Part shown: piece by piece, positions 17,703 through 26,620 of the stretch
How positions within the stretch are numbered: the stretch's first letter is position 1
How the letters are laid out: each line of letters opens with the position of its first letter
Assembly: GCF_020521235.1 (NCBI RefSeq)
Contig: NZ_BLAY01000001.1
Span: 124,001 to 188,000, forward strand
From: Microseira wollei NIES-4236
GTDB taxonomy: Bacteria > Cyanobacteriota > Cyanobacteriia > Cyanobacteriales > Aerosakkonemataceae
Direction: 5' to 3'
Length of the DNA stretch: 64,000 nucleotides
Translations under genes and position numbers: made by a program
Notes under the pieces: generated by a model
Database searches by the model: none
What the model saw: the letters and a program-made list of their open reading frames with translations, nothing else
Told to the model about the DNA's origin: nothing

Positions 17703-18914
17703 TTAGTTTGTTTTACAGGTTGCTGCTGCACTCAGATCTGTGCGTTCAAGTTGGTATTGGACAATATCGATATAACCACCAGGCGATTGGGCGGGTGTAT
17801 TGGGTATGGGAGCGACTGGTTCTTTGACAGCCAAGCTGAGAAATTTACCATTGAGTTCTAGCAATAGTTTGTCGTTTCGCAGTTTATCAATCGCAGGTTT
17901 GATGTCGTCCCAAGACATATCGGACTGGTATTCGTTGCGTATGGCTTCCAGCAAATTCCGAGAACTGCGGGCCCGGTCACAAAGGCGGTATATCCAACTC
18001 TCAAGTCCCTGCAACAGGTACAACATCTTAACTGCTACAGGTCTGGTGTCTAGAATCTTGATTTGCTGACCATCGTCGGTTTGGCTCAATGTGGGAGCCT
18101 TCTGTTTGGTCTGGGAGTCGCCAAATCCTAATTGACTCCATAGTTGATTCCACCGCACAACTGCCGCTCTAGCTGCTCTCAAACCGGGTCGTTTTTTGAG
18201 TTCAGCTGTCATGGAGTCGCGATTTTTATCTTCAAAATAATAGGCGAGGTCGGTTAACAAATCTGGGGGTAGCGGATAGACATAGGCATAAGTCCAATAA
18301 GGCTCTAAGTCTAATCCAAATTCTTGAGGGCGTTGGAAGTAAGGACTAAAGCGGTGATACTGAATCCGACCAAAACCAGGGGGTTGGAGATGGGTAATCA
18401 GTGGTAGCCATTGAGCCATTTCGGCATACCATTCATCTTGCTCTTTGGGCAAACCCCAGAGAAAATTCCAACCCACGAAAATCCCCAATTCCCTAGCCCA
18501 TTTGAGAAACTGCACATTCATGATGGCTGTAGTTCCTTTATCCATCAACTTCAGCACTTCATCGTGCATACTCTCAATACCGGGCTGGATGTGGCGAATA
18601 CCAGCGGCGGCTAACGTTGCCATTTGTTCTCGCTGCAAATTAACTTTTGTTTCAAAAAAGAGCTGGTAAGATTGGTCAGCTTTCGCTAGTTCTGGTAAAA
18701 CAGTTTTGATGTATTTTAAATCGAGAATATTATCGACCACAATAAAATTAGTGACGTTGTACCTTTTTGCCAGATGGTCGAACTCCTCCACTACGCGCTC
18801 TGGTGATTTCGAGCGATATGCCATTGACGCGCCATTGAGTCCGCAGAATGTACAGTGATGCACTTGCCCCCACCAACAACCTCGTGATGTTTGTACTGGC
18901 AATCCGGGGTGAAT
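17703..18914 (-). pseudogene. RiPP maturation radical SAM protein, 3' (catalytic) part
   Basis: Encodes the radical SAM core and C-terminal region. The iron-sulfur motif is TSRGCWWGQVHHCTFCGLNG, i.e. CX7CX2C instead of the usual CX3CX2C, as found in the RiPP maturation radical SAM 1 group; I believe proteusin epimerases of the PoyD/OspD type are related, but this is from memory. Other landmarks are IQPGIESMHDEVLKLMDKG and FLWGLPKEQDEWY. The frame runs unbroken at its 5' side into a TnpB gene, giving a 783-codon chimera ending at 17703. The B12-binding part lies at 20408-21220. Confidence 0.88.
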
Positions 18915-20401
18915 TTGACCCTCCCCCCTCTTAGAGGGGGATTCTACAAGGAGGCGGAGCAATGCGTCTAAAGACGCATTGCTCCGCTTTACACTTGCCA
19001 ATTTCCACAGGAAAATCCTGGGCGGGGAGGTCAAAGTCCCCCTACTCAGTCTGCTTAGATCGAGTCCTTGCATTCCGGCTACTTTTCGTAGTATATTAGC
19101 TGCACCGTTAGCATCTGCGTTGACATAAAAGTTGTTCGCAGTGCGAAACAATCCGCGCTTCACTCGCTTTCCTGACGACTTCCAGTCTGTGGGTTTTTCA
19201 CCGTATTTAGGAACTGTATCGCCGTCCAAAAAAGATGCTGCCGATGTGTTAGCTTCTTCAGTTTCAACAAACTGTATGCCGTATTGTTTGCATAATTGAG
19301 CAATGCGGCATTTTAATTTAGCCGTCGGGATTTGAACAAAAGCTTGGTTGTTGCGCTTGCCAATATTTATCTCTTGTTTAATCCCCTGATTCCAACCAAA
19401 AACAATGCGCCCAATCTTACGTTCCAAGCAGTGGTTAATTACTATCCTTGCCGCTTTATTAATGGCATCTCGCATCTGCCGATTGCGCTTTTCCGTTAGA
19501 TGGGCAAGGCGCTTCGACCAAAATCCTTGTGGCTTGCCTTCTTTGATTTTGGCGACTGATTTATTAAACCATTGGTTGAGCGATTTGACATGTCTCCCAT
19601 CAATAATGAAAGACGTATCGACGTTGCTGACGCACGTCAACCAGTTGGTCACTCCGCTATCAATGCCCAGAACCCGCGATGGATCTAATTCAACCGATAT
19701 AGTCTTTTGAAGATACACCCACTCGGCATAAAAGCATCGATTGCGAGGTAAAACACGAACTTCTTTGATGTCTTCAAACCGCAGGTTCGATGGCATTGTT
19801 AACCAGAATGCTTCTACCCCAAACCAAGTTTTACAAAGCTGTCCCATCGGCAAGCGCACTTGCTTTCCTATTAGCTTTAAGGCTTGCTTGGGATAGGTGG
19901 CAATCGCCATGCCGTTTGATTTACGGTATTTGGGTGGACGAGGCTTATTTTCTAATTCGCCCTTTTTGTAGGAACTGATTAACTCTTGAAACGATTTAAA
20001 AGATTCAGCGATGCCGTTAAGCGCTTGGCACGGCAACTTGAGAGTAAACTGCACCGTAATGCAAAGAAGATTTCATCTCCTTGCACAGCCCCGCACTTCC
20101 TGCTTTGCCGGACAAGATTCTTCCAGTTTTAAAATAAATCTGGCGAGCATAGTAGATGCCACAGTTTGTTAGATCGTTAATTTCGCTGCACAAGTACTCT
20201 AGCACAGGCGTTAACTCTTTGGTGTTTGGTATTAGTTCTTGCTGGCATCCGTACAAGCAAATCACCTCTTTTAACACAATTTAAATATTATCATTTTTAC
20301 CGCTGGTAATATCTTTTTGCATTAAAATTTAATGCTCTACATCGACAGGCAGGATAAATCCTGCCCCCTGGTTTTCATCCCCTGCCTAAAAGGCAGGGGC
20401 T
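18915..20401 (-). mobile_element. TnpB-only IS200/IS605-type element inserted in the radical SAM gene
   Basis: The left end (minus strand) follows TTGAA and begins with the hairpin GCCCCTGCCTTTTAGGCAGGGG (complement of 20379-20400). The right end is after the stem CCCCCTCTAAGAGGGGG and GGGTCAA, complement of 18915-18940. Removing it joins the two radical SAM halves in frame, with one TAG codon (20408-20410) left at the junction; removing nine more bases (18915-20410) gives KVER-IHPGLPVQ without a stop. No tnpA is present and no target duplication is seen. Confidence 0.8.
18942..20277 (-). pseudogene. Frameshifted TnpB fused in frame to the radical SAM remnant
   Basis: The N-terminal frame starts at 20277 (MLKEVICLYGCQQELIPN) and is lost near 20035, where one extra base separates YSQVA from QALNGIAESF. 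The second frame carries RuvC motifs RVLGIDSGVTNW and NADANGAANILRK and lacks a zinc ribbon, as usual for this cyanobacterial TnpB subgroup. Near its end an insertion with a perfect palindrome (18955-18988, GCGGAGCAATGCGTCT arms) appears to have removed the stop codon, so translation would continue into the radical SAM part. Confidence 0.8.
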
Positions 20402-20407
20402 TTCAAC

Positions 20408-21220
20408 CTACCTTTCTACCTTTTGGTAAGCACTAATTTGCGAGGTTTGGATAGCTGCAAAATAATCGTCGTAGTCGGGGATAGGCACTCGATCCATATC
20501 CCAAACAGAAGCTCGGGGAGGGGAAGACTTCCCATTCATATTACAGACACCGATCGCACCTTCCGGTAGTTCCGCAGCGCTAACGTTGCGACCAAAGTCA
20601 AGTAGCTTGCGGCAGAGGTCGTAAAACAAGGTATCGCCTTCCCCTGAAAAGACAAAATCTACCCAATCAAACGCTCGCTTAGTTGCCAGTCCCATAACTC
20701 CTTCGCAATTGGCTCCCCCGATCAAGGTAATTACTTCTGGTGCCAGTTCTCGAATTCGCCTGAGTAAGGCAAGCGAAGCCACGTGTTGACCAAAAGTTGA
20801 AGTACAACTAACAATCCGTGGTTTTTGTGCCAGAATGGCTTGCGCTACCCGATCGACAAAGGCAGGAGCTTTTTCACGTACTTTCCGAAATTGCTCCGGC
20901 AAATTTTCCCGTTCCAGATCGAGGCGTTCGTACAGCATATCCCGCGTTGCCAAGGGTTTGCTGGGATAGATGGTATCATCCGGTTCAAAGTCTGGGAAGG
21001 CAGCTTTAGCAAAGGTCCACTCTCCAATCAGTTCCTCGTTCTTGCCCTCAAACAGAGCAATATAGGTATCCAGCCCAATTTCTTGGGCAAACCAGATATT
21101 GGGATAAAGTACGCTGGCTTTGATTTCTGTTTCCTTCAGTGCGCCCTTTAGCAATCCTAAAGCAATCGAAGGACCGTTGAGCGATGAGTATGGCATTGAC
21201 ACCAAACATATATCTGTCAT
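20408..21220 (-). pseudogene. RiPP maturation radical SAM protein, 5' (B12-binding-like) part
   Basis: Encodes the N-terminal Rossmann-type cobalamin-binding-like domain: ICLVSMPYSSLNGPSIALGL, VSCTSTFGQHVASLALLRRI and ITLIGGANCEGVMG, followed by VDFVFSGEGDTLF. These are the standard first ~270 residues of RiPP maturation radical SAM protein 1. The ATG at 21220 overlaps the stop of the upstream JmjC gene (ATGA), and AGGAGG lies in that gene's last codons. The frame ends at TAG 20408, right before the inserted TnpB element. A separate B12-domain protein might still be made. Confidence 0.88.
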
Positions 21221-22440
21221 GACCAACCTCCTGAATCTTTGACTGTTCTCTCTTCGACGATTGTTAAAATCCCGCTCCCAATCATCCGCTGCACCAATTC
21301 TAATTTGGCATCATCATTTAGGAGCGGTAATTCTTTGATGGTAAATTTGCTATTGGTATTAATGTAATCCAAAGCTGCTGCAAATTTTTGCGACATCTCT
21401 ATCTTGGTGCTGAGGTACTTAACTGTGAGCGAATTTTCGCTGGTTACTATGCGGAATATAGTACCTTTTCTTTTCTGTACAATAGTCTCCAAGTTTATCT
21501 TACTGAGATGGTCGATCCGCCGGAAATATCCATCCGGCAAGGGATTTTTCATATTTTCTAGCAGACTATCAGTGAGTTTTTCGATGCCGGATTCCAGCTT
21601 GGCTTGGGTTGCTAAATATTGCAGTATTTCCTGAAATTGTGCTTCTAGGGAGTTTTTTATCTGGCTGTCGCGGATAAAACCTGGTGGCAATGCACGGCGA
21701 AAGGCAACATCTTGTTTGGATAGCGATCGCAACATTCCAGAAAGCAAATCGCTCCAAGTATAAATAAAGATGCCCACTGTCAAATGCAAGGATGAGCAGT
21801 TGGATGTTGAAACATTGTGACCATAACCGCGAGGCAAATACAACATGTCACCTGGTGCCAAACAAATATCGGCTACCACAGGCGGAAGTTGCTCTTTTGG
21901 TAGTGACTGTTCGCCGCCGGCAAATTCCTTATTAGGTAGTTCGACAATCGGTTCGTAAATCCGCCAGTTTTTTGTTCCCTCAATCTGAAGAATCAAGACA
22001 TCGTGGTCATCAAAATGCGGCACAAAAGCCTGGGAATTCTTGGGTGTCAAATATAAATTTATCCCTACAGGATGGTTTAGAAAACATTCTAATTCCCTGG
22101 CGAATGCTGACAATGGCATCCAACGTTTATGTAGGTCTAAAAGAATGATGGAGTAGCCTTGTTCGTAAGCATTGTAAAGTTGAACAATGTTAGCAGACCC
22201 GTCAGGGTGCATAAAGTTGTGGGCAAAAAAGCCCCCCTGCTTGACGAGGCGCAAGGTCTTCCAATCTGGCCCAAGACTGTAGATAATCAAATCAATATCT
22301 GCCATCGTCAGCAGATTGGTGTAATAGTCTGGCGTTTGCCTGGAAACAACTAGGGGGCGTTTTTCCCAATATTCATCGAAGAATGTATCTACTTGAATCG
22401 GAGCGATCGCTTTGGCAAAATCAAAGTCTGTGCTTGTCAC
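21217..22440 (-). CDS. JmjC/cupin-4 type Fe(II)/2-oxoglutarate hydroxylase
   Basis: A 407-residue protein with a JmjC barrel resembling the bacterial ribosomal oxygenase RoxA. Metal ligands are His142 and Asp144 (FVPHFDDHDVLILQIEG) and His208 (LAPGDMLYLPRGYGHNV). A C-terminal helical/winged-helix part (~residues 250-400) follows, as in RoxA dimers. Such enzymes hydroxylate Arg, His or Asn side chains, so hydroxylation of the RiPP precursor is a reasonable inference. It is tightly coupled: 18 bp after the PhyH stop, and overlapping the radical SAM start by ATGA. Confidence 0.87.
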   Translation of the reverse strand: MTSTDFDFAKAIAPIQVDTFFDEYWEKRPLVVSRQTPDYYTNLLTMADIDLIIYSLGPDWKTLRLVKQGGFFAHNFMHPDGSANIVQLYNAYEQGYSIILLDLHKRWMPLSAFARELECFLNHPVGINLYLTPKNSQAFVPHFDDHDVLILQIEGTKNWRIYEPIVELPNKEFAGGEQSLPKEQLPPVVADICLAPGDMLYLPRGYGHNVSTSNCSSLHLTVGIFIYTWSDLLSGMLRSLSKQDVAFRRALPPGFIRDSQIKNSLEAQFQEILQYLATQAKLESGIEKLTDSLLENMKNPLPDGYFRRIDHLSKINLETIVQKRKGTIFRIVTSENSLTVKYLSTKIEMSQKFAAALDYINTNSKFTIKELPLLNDDAKLELVQRMIGSGILTIVEERTVKDSGGWS

Positions 22441-22458
22441 TTCTGTTTGATGCTATTT

Positions 22459-23340
22459 TCAAGTGTTTTTGCGGTAAATCAGCGGATTCATTGGCGTCAC
22501 CGCCAAGTCTCCTGGTTGTAGTCCTGGGAAGCAGCTATTTAGCGTTTGTTGGCGCATCTGTTCGGCGAAGCGCTCTTGAAGTGGAGCTTGGGAATCCAAT
22601 TTTTTTGGTTGAGCGATGCGCGCGCCATCGGCATAGTAAACTATCACGAGGACTTCGCGATTGCGATCGCTTTTGTTGCTGGGCGCGCTATGCAATGTCC
22701 AGCCAGAATGAAACGTGACATCCCCCGCCGCAAAGGTTCCGTAGGATGTTATTTCATAACCTCTCTGGATAATTGACTCGGCAAATTCCTGCATTTTTGC
22801 TGGCTGTGGCGTGGAAGTGCCAAGGTATTTCGCCCCCTGATGCGAACCAGTGACAAAGCTCATGGGAGCCATCTCTGGTGTCACTTCTACAAGGGGGAGC
22901 CACATGGTAATAATTTTTTCTGTATCCAGGGGCATAAAGTACCCATCTTGATGCCAAGGAGTGTCAGTACCACCGGGTTTTTTGAAGTACGTTTGATCGC
23001 GAAACAGCCGCACAGCATCCACACCCAGGAGTTCAGCAGCAATTTGTCCAAACCGAGAAGCCAGAATGAACCGACGGGCAATGTCATCCAGACGCCATAA
23101 ATTGTCAATATATATCCAGTTTTCTTGGTTACCTTTAACTAGCTTTTCGATCGCATGATTTTCCTCTAAATTGCGTTCAATGGCTTTTAAAATGTAAGGG
23201 CGATATGCATCAATCTCTGCTTGAGAAACCACGCCGCGCAACAAAATATGACCCTGTTCTTGAAATTTTTGTATTTGCTCTGTTGCCACTGGGTATTCAC
23301 TTGACAGTTCTGGCAGATTGACCTCAACCTCGATCATCAT
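22459..23340 (-). CDS. Phytanoyl-CoA dioxygenase family oxygenase, paralogue 1
   Basis: Non-heme Fe(II)/2-oxoglutarate oxygenase. With residues numbered from an upstream start at 23373, ligands are His141 and Asp143 (TPWHQDGYFMPL) and His228 (GWTLHSAPSNKS), with the 2OG-binding Arg in DRNREVL. ATG at 23340 is preferred because AGGAG lies four bases upstream. It is closely related to the interrupted third paralogue and more distantly to paralogue 2. PhyH members act on small molecules or peptidyl residues; here a hydroxylase or halogenase-like tailoring role in the RiPP pathway is inferred. Confidence 0.9.
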   Translation of the reverse strand: MMIEVEVNLPELSSEYPVATEQIQKFQEQGHILLRGVVSQAEIDAYRPYILKAIERNLEENHAIEKLVKGNQENWIYIDNLWRLDDIARRFILASRFGQIAAELLGVDAVRLFRDQTYFKKPGGTDTPWHQDGYFMPLDTEKIITMWLPLVEVTPEMAPMSFVTGSHQGAKYLGTSTPQPAKMQEFAESIIQRGYEITSYGTFAAGDVTFHSGWTLHSAPSNKSDRNREVLVIVYYADGARIAQPKKLDSQAPLQERFAEQMRQQTLNSCFPGLQPGDLAVTPMNPLIYRKNT

Positions 23341-23557
23341 TACACTCCTATTTTGCTGTTTGATATCCGACAATCTTAACCCAAGTTGCTAATTATAACT
23401 GGTTTTATCGCATTGCTAATCGCAAGCTTGCTAATCGAGCGTGAGAAGATTTTTCGGTTATATCATTAGCCATTAGCTATTAGCCATTAGCTATTAGCAG
23501 CCCTAAAAAGATAACTAGCAACAAGCGTTATTAGTATTGCTATTATCCAAACACTTC

Positions 23558-24463
23558 CTATTTGTTTTTTTGATATACGACGGGATTAGTAGGGCTGCCA
23601 GCCAAATCTCCCCGCTGTAAACCAGAGAAGTACTCTTTGAGAAAATGCTCGCGATATTTTACGGATTGCAATGCCTGGGAAGATGACAAATAAAAGTTTT
23701 CTGGTTCGCCAATGCGAGCCCCATCGGCGTAGTAGCTGATGGCGATGACTTCCCGCATCCGATTGCTAAAATTCTTGGGGGCGCTATGGAGGGTAAAACT
23801 GCTGTGGAAGGAAACATCGCCAACAGCCATACTTCCTACGCTCGTTAACCGCAAGCCTCGTTCTTGGAGCATCTGCGCGATTTGTTCCGGAGAATATTGG
23901 TTGTTGTTGGCAAACTCGCAGAAACCCGACCGATGGGAGCCGCTAGCAAAGGTTAGGGGACCCATATCTGGGGACAGTTCCACCAACGGTATCCAGGCTG
24001 CTATTACTTTATCGGTATTTAAGGGAATGTACAAGCAATCTTGATGCCAAGGCGTTCCCAACCCCTGTGGCGGCTTGAAAAAACAGTTGTAATGCAGCAG
24101 CCTGACACTATCAACTTCCAACAATTCGGCTGCTATTTTGGCGATGGCAAAAGAGGTGATAAAACGCCATACAGCCTGATGTACTTCTCGCAGATCGTAG
24201 ACAAATCTGGAACCACTGGTTCCTACCGCTCGTTCGCAGTCATTGAGCTTTGCCAGTTCTCGGTTAGCCGCCTCGACGAGAAAGGGACGATAGGCGGTGA
24301 CATCCGCCGGAGCCAAGGCTTGAGGTACGACGAGATGACCATCTTGACGATACTGTTCGACCTGTGCGGGCGACAAAGAACATCTGTGGGAGAGTTCGGG
24401 TAAGTTTTCGACTTCCAGCACCCCCACGAGATGTTCTTTGCTGTTTAATGTCTGTTTATTCAT
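23558..24463 (-). CDS. Phytanoyl-CoA dioxygenase family oxygenase, paralogue 2
   Basis: A 301-residue relative with ligands His140 and Asp142 (LGTPWHQDCLYIPL) and His226 (SSFTLHSAPKNF), Arg in NRMREVIAIS and the end motif FSGLQRGDLAGSPTNPVVY. It keeps the N-terminal LPELSHRCSLSPAQVEQYRQDGHL region shared by all three paralogues, so they probably handle related substrates. Its ATG overlaps the 3' end of the squalene-cyclase-like gene by 8 bp, indicating translational coupling. The 185 bp after it consist of heptameric repeats. Confidence 0.9.
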   Translation of the reverse strand: MNKQTLNSKEHLVGVLEVENLPELSHRCSLSPAQVEQYRQDGHLVVPQALAPADVTAYRPFLVEAANRELAKLNDCERAVGTSGSRFVYDLREVHQAVWRFITSFAIAKIAAELLEVDSVRLLHYNCFFKPPQGLGTPWHQDCLYIPLNTDKVIAAWIPLVELSPDMGPLTFASGSHRSGFCEFANNNQYSPEQIAQMLQERGLRLTSVGSMAVGDVSFHSSFTLHSAPKNFSNRMREVIAISYYADGARIGEPENFYLSSSQALQSVKYREHFLKEYFSGLQRGDLAGSPTNPVVYQKNK

Positions 24464-25541
24464 TTTTCCACCACCCTAACTCACTAAGGCGCTGCAATGC
24501 TTGCAATGCAGTTGCCGTGGTAAAAATGCCGTTCTGATCGAGAGAGAAAATATTAAAGGTATTTTCCAGAACCTTTTCCAGAGTGGGAGGACCTGCAAAT
24601 TTTCCCGTCCACCGTTGCCAATTCTGAACCAACTCTGGATCTACCATATCAGGACGCGGCACGCGCAATCTGGCGGATGGTTGCCAAGAACCATCTGCTC
24701 TTTGACTCTCGATCAGGTGTTGCACGCCCTCTAAACAAATCTCGCGTACAGATGTTAAATCTTTTCCCAGTGTCAGTATTTGCAAACACCAGGCTATAGC
24801 AAATTCCGCTGGCTGCAAAGCACTCAGTAGCTGCTGCAACCGTTCAACAGCCCAGACAACGGCTTTTTCTACCCGCTGGCGATCGCTATCAGATTGCCCA
24901 TGCAGCGCTAGAGCAGTGGCAGCTCTAGCCGTGCAGTACTCATCTTCAAACCACCAGTAGCTGCACCATCTGCCATCTGCTGCTTGCCGTTGCCGCAGAT
25001 AGGGAAGAATTTGTCCGCTTAACTCCGGTAAGGAGGCGGCTGCTGCCGTCACACAGGTATGGGCACCGCACCATCCCTGAAACGAGATTATTCCTTCAGG
25101 CAAACCAATATACTCTCGGATCGGGGATTCTTGCTCGTAGGTAGAGACGCCACCATTGCTTTTGACGTGACGCGCCAAAAAGGCGTAGGCTTGCTGGCAG
25201 CGTTCCTCATGCCCTAGTCCCAGTGCTTCAGCTAACTGCAAGCTCCAGAGGGTCGTATCTGCATCTGCTGGCACCTTGGCGTGATATCCCCAGCCTCCCT
25301 CGTAAGTCTCTCGGTGTGCCAAAAGCTGCCAAGCGGCATCGGCTGCTTGTTTAGCGCCAGCATCTGGTATGCCAGCCAGCGTTGTCCCCACAAATCCAGT
25401 TACCCAAGCATCGCTGACACCTGCGGGTGTGAAAAAATCTTTCCACCACCCTCCCTTGTCCCGCGCTTGCAACAAGAAGGTGACGGCTTGACTCACAGTT
25501 TGATGCAGGTGTTGCTTACCTATCTCTGCACAATTTGTCAT
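24456..25541 (-). CDS. Squalene-cyclase/prenyltransferase-repeat protein with DADTT motif
   Basis: A 361-residue alpha/alpha-barrel protein built from terpene-cyclase-type repeats (GGWWKDFF, EGGWGYHAK, SNGGVSTYEQ, ADGRWCSYWW, ADGSWQPS). PADADTTLWSLQLA supplies D93-A-D95-T-T, the acid motif that protonates squalene in class II cyclases. At about half the length of squalene-hopene cyclase it has a single barrel domain and lacks membrane segments. Its place among peptide-tailoring genes, overlapping PhyH2, suggests action on a prenyl group or on the peptide itself; the substrate is unknown. Confidence 0.82.
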   Translation of the reverse strand: MTNCAEIGKQHLHQTVSQAVTFLLQARDKGGWWKDFFTPAGVSDAWVTGFVGTTLAGIPDAGAKQAADAAWQLLAHRETYEGGWGYHAKVPADADTTLWSLQLAEALGLGHEERCQQAYAFLARHVKSNGGVSTYEQESPIREYIGLPEGIISFQGWCGAHTCVTAAAASLPELSGQILPYLRQRQAADGRWCSYWWFEDEYCTARAATALALHGQSDSDRQRVEKAVVWAVERLQQLLSALQPAEFAIAWCLQILTLGKDLTSVREICLEGVQHLIESQRADGSWQPSARLRVPRPDMVDPELVQNWQRWTGKFAGPPTLEKVLENTFNIFSLDQNGIFTTATALQALQRLSELGWWKNE

Positions 25542-25556
25542 GAGATCTTTGTTAAA

Positions 25557-26306
25557 TTATGTTCTCTTACTTGGTATCGGATTAAACCCTGCGCCAAAGT
25601 ATGCTTTTGCTTCTGGGGGTTGATTGGGAGAAAAAACAAGTTTAATGTGCTGCAACCCCCGCAACAAAAGCCCATCGGACATCGAATTCAACTCTTGTCC
25701 TCCTGAAGATTGGGTAATTGGTACGTAGCCCGTCCAGCCTAGTAAAGCCTCTCGCTTTTCGGGTGTACACAAACCACGCTCTACAAGCTTATCGAACAAC
25801 TGGAACCATCGGGTTTCTTTGTTGGGCTGTCGCTTCCAAGGGTGAAGGTTGTCGTATAACAGTTCTATTCCAATGCGCGGGTATATTACTTCACCAATAT
25901 CCAGGTGCAAGCACAGCGAGTCCACCAACCCTGCAAAGTCTGCGATCGCCTGCTCTATTTCTGCCAAGCATTCCTCAATGCCAATGCGAGATAAAAAACT
26001 GGTAATCTCATCCCCCGTAATGTTAAAAATACATAGTCTTAGCACGTCTATGTTTCTAGAAAGCATACTGCCAACCTGGAAATACAAGCTAGGCATAGCC
26101 AACTCAATGCACTGCAAAAAGTTACGCTCTAGATCGTCTGGCAGCGCCGCACCTCGCAAAATCGGTAGGACAGTTCCCGTCAGCCAATTCAGAGGACGCT
26201 GAACCACCATTTTACTGTTAAAACTATCTAACCAATAGGCAAATAACACGACGCTGGGGACGAGTTGAGCCGCCGACAGCCGATCCATGTCAAATTCCAA
26301 CCACAC
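25557..26306 (-). pseudogene. Uncharacterised RiPP-locus protein, family copy B, 3' part
   Basis: 250 codons opening at VWLEFDMDRLSAAQ, collinear with residue ~114 onward of copy A (FWFEFDSDQ). Shared landmarks are LPILRGAALPDD, VGSMLSRNI, VIYPRIGIELLYDN, CTPEKREALLGW and LQHIKLVFSPNQPPEAKAYFGAGF. The missing ~116 N-terminal residues are encoded at 28180-28527, on the far side of a TnpB element. A GTG at 26306 could start a truncated product. The gene ends 16 bp before the squalene-cyclase-like gene. Confidence 0.85.
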
Positions 26307-26373
26307 CTAAGTAATACGGGAGCGTGGTAGCCCCGCATTTTTAAATCGGGGCCCAAACGCGATACGGGCGATT

Positions 26374-26562
26374 TTAATCGCCGTCCGACAAAGATATTAT
26401 CCACTGCTCGACATACTCACTCAGGCTTAACCCGTTGTTTCGGGCAACGCGCTGCAATTTACCCCAAGAACTAGGCGTAATTAACAGGGTATGCCTAGTT
26501 TTCTTTTCATCGTACAAGACGGGGATACCGCGCAATCTTTTTTTGCCTTTTCCTGTTGACAT
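26374..26562 (-). CDS. Small ribbon-helix-helix-like protein paired with TnpB
   Basis: A 62-residue product: KKTRHTLLITPSSWGKLQRV, then ARNNGLSLSEYVEQWI. The strand-helix-helix pattern fits Arc/CopG-type DNA-binding proteins or small antitoxins. It is divergent from tnpB with a 58-bp gap, so a shared promoter region could be its operator. A similar arrangement with an unrelated RHH protein is found at 44765-46374. Regulatory control of tnpB is inference. Confidence 0.65.
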   Translation of the reverse strand: MSTGKGKKRLRGIPVLYDEKKTRHTLLITPSSWGKLQRVARNNGLSLSEYVEQWIISLSDGD

Positions 26563-26620
26563 AATAGAAGTGATTGTTATACTAACTATAGATTAACAAA
26601 GGAATAGGAGGCGATATCAA

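Noticed and set aside
17703-20054. Genuine TnpB-radical SAM fusion protein
   Set aside because: The separated B12-domain half, the element ends and the in-frame reconstruction point to an insertion; the fusion is most likely accidental.
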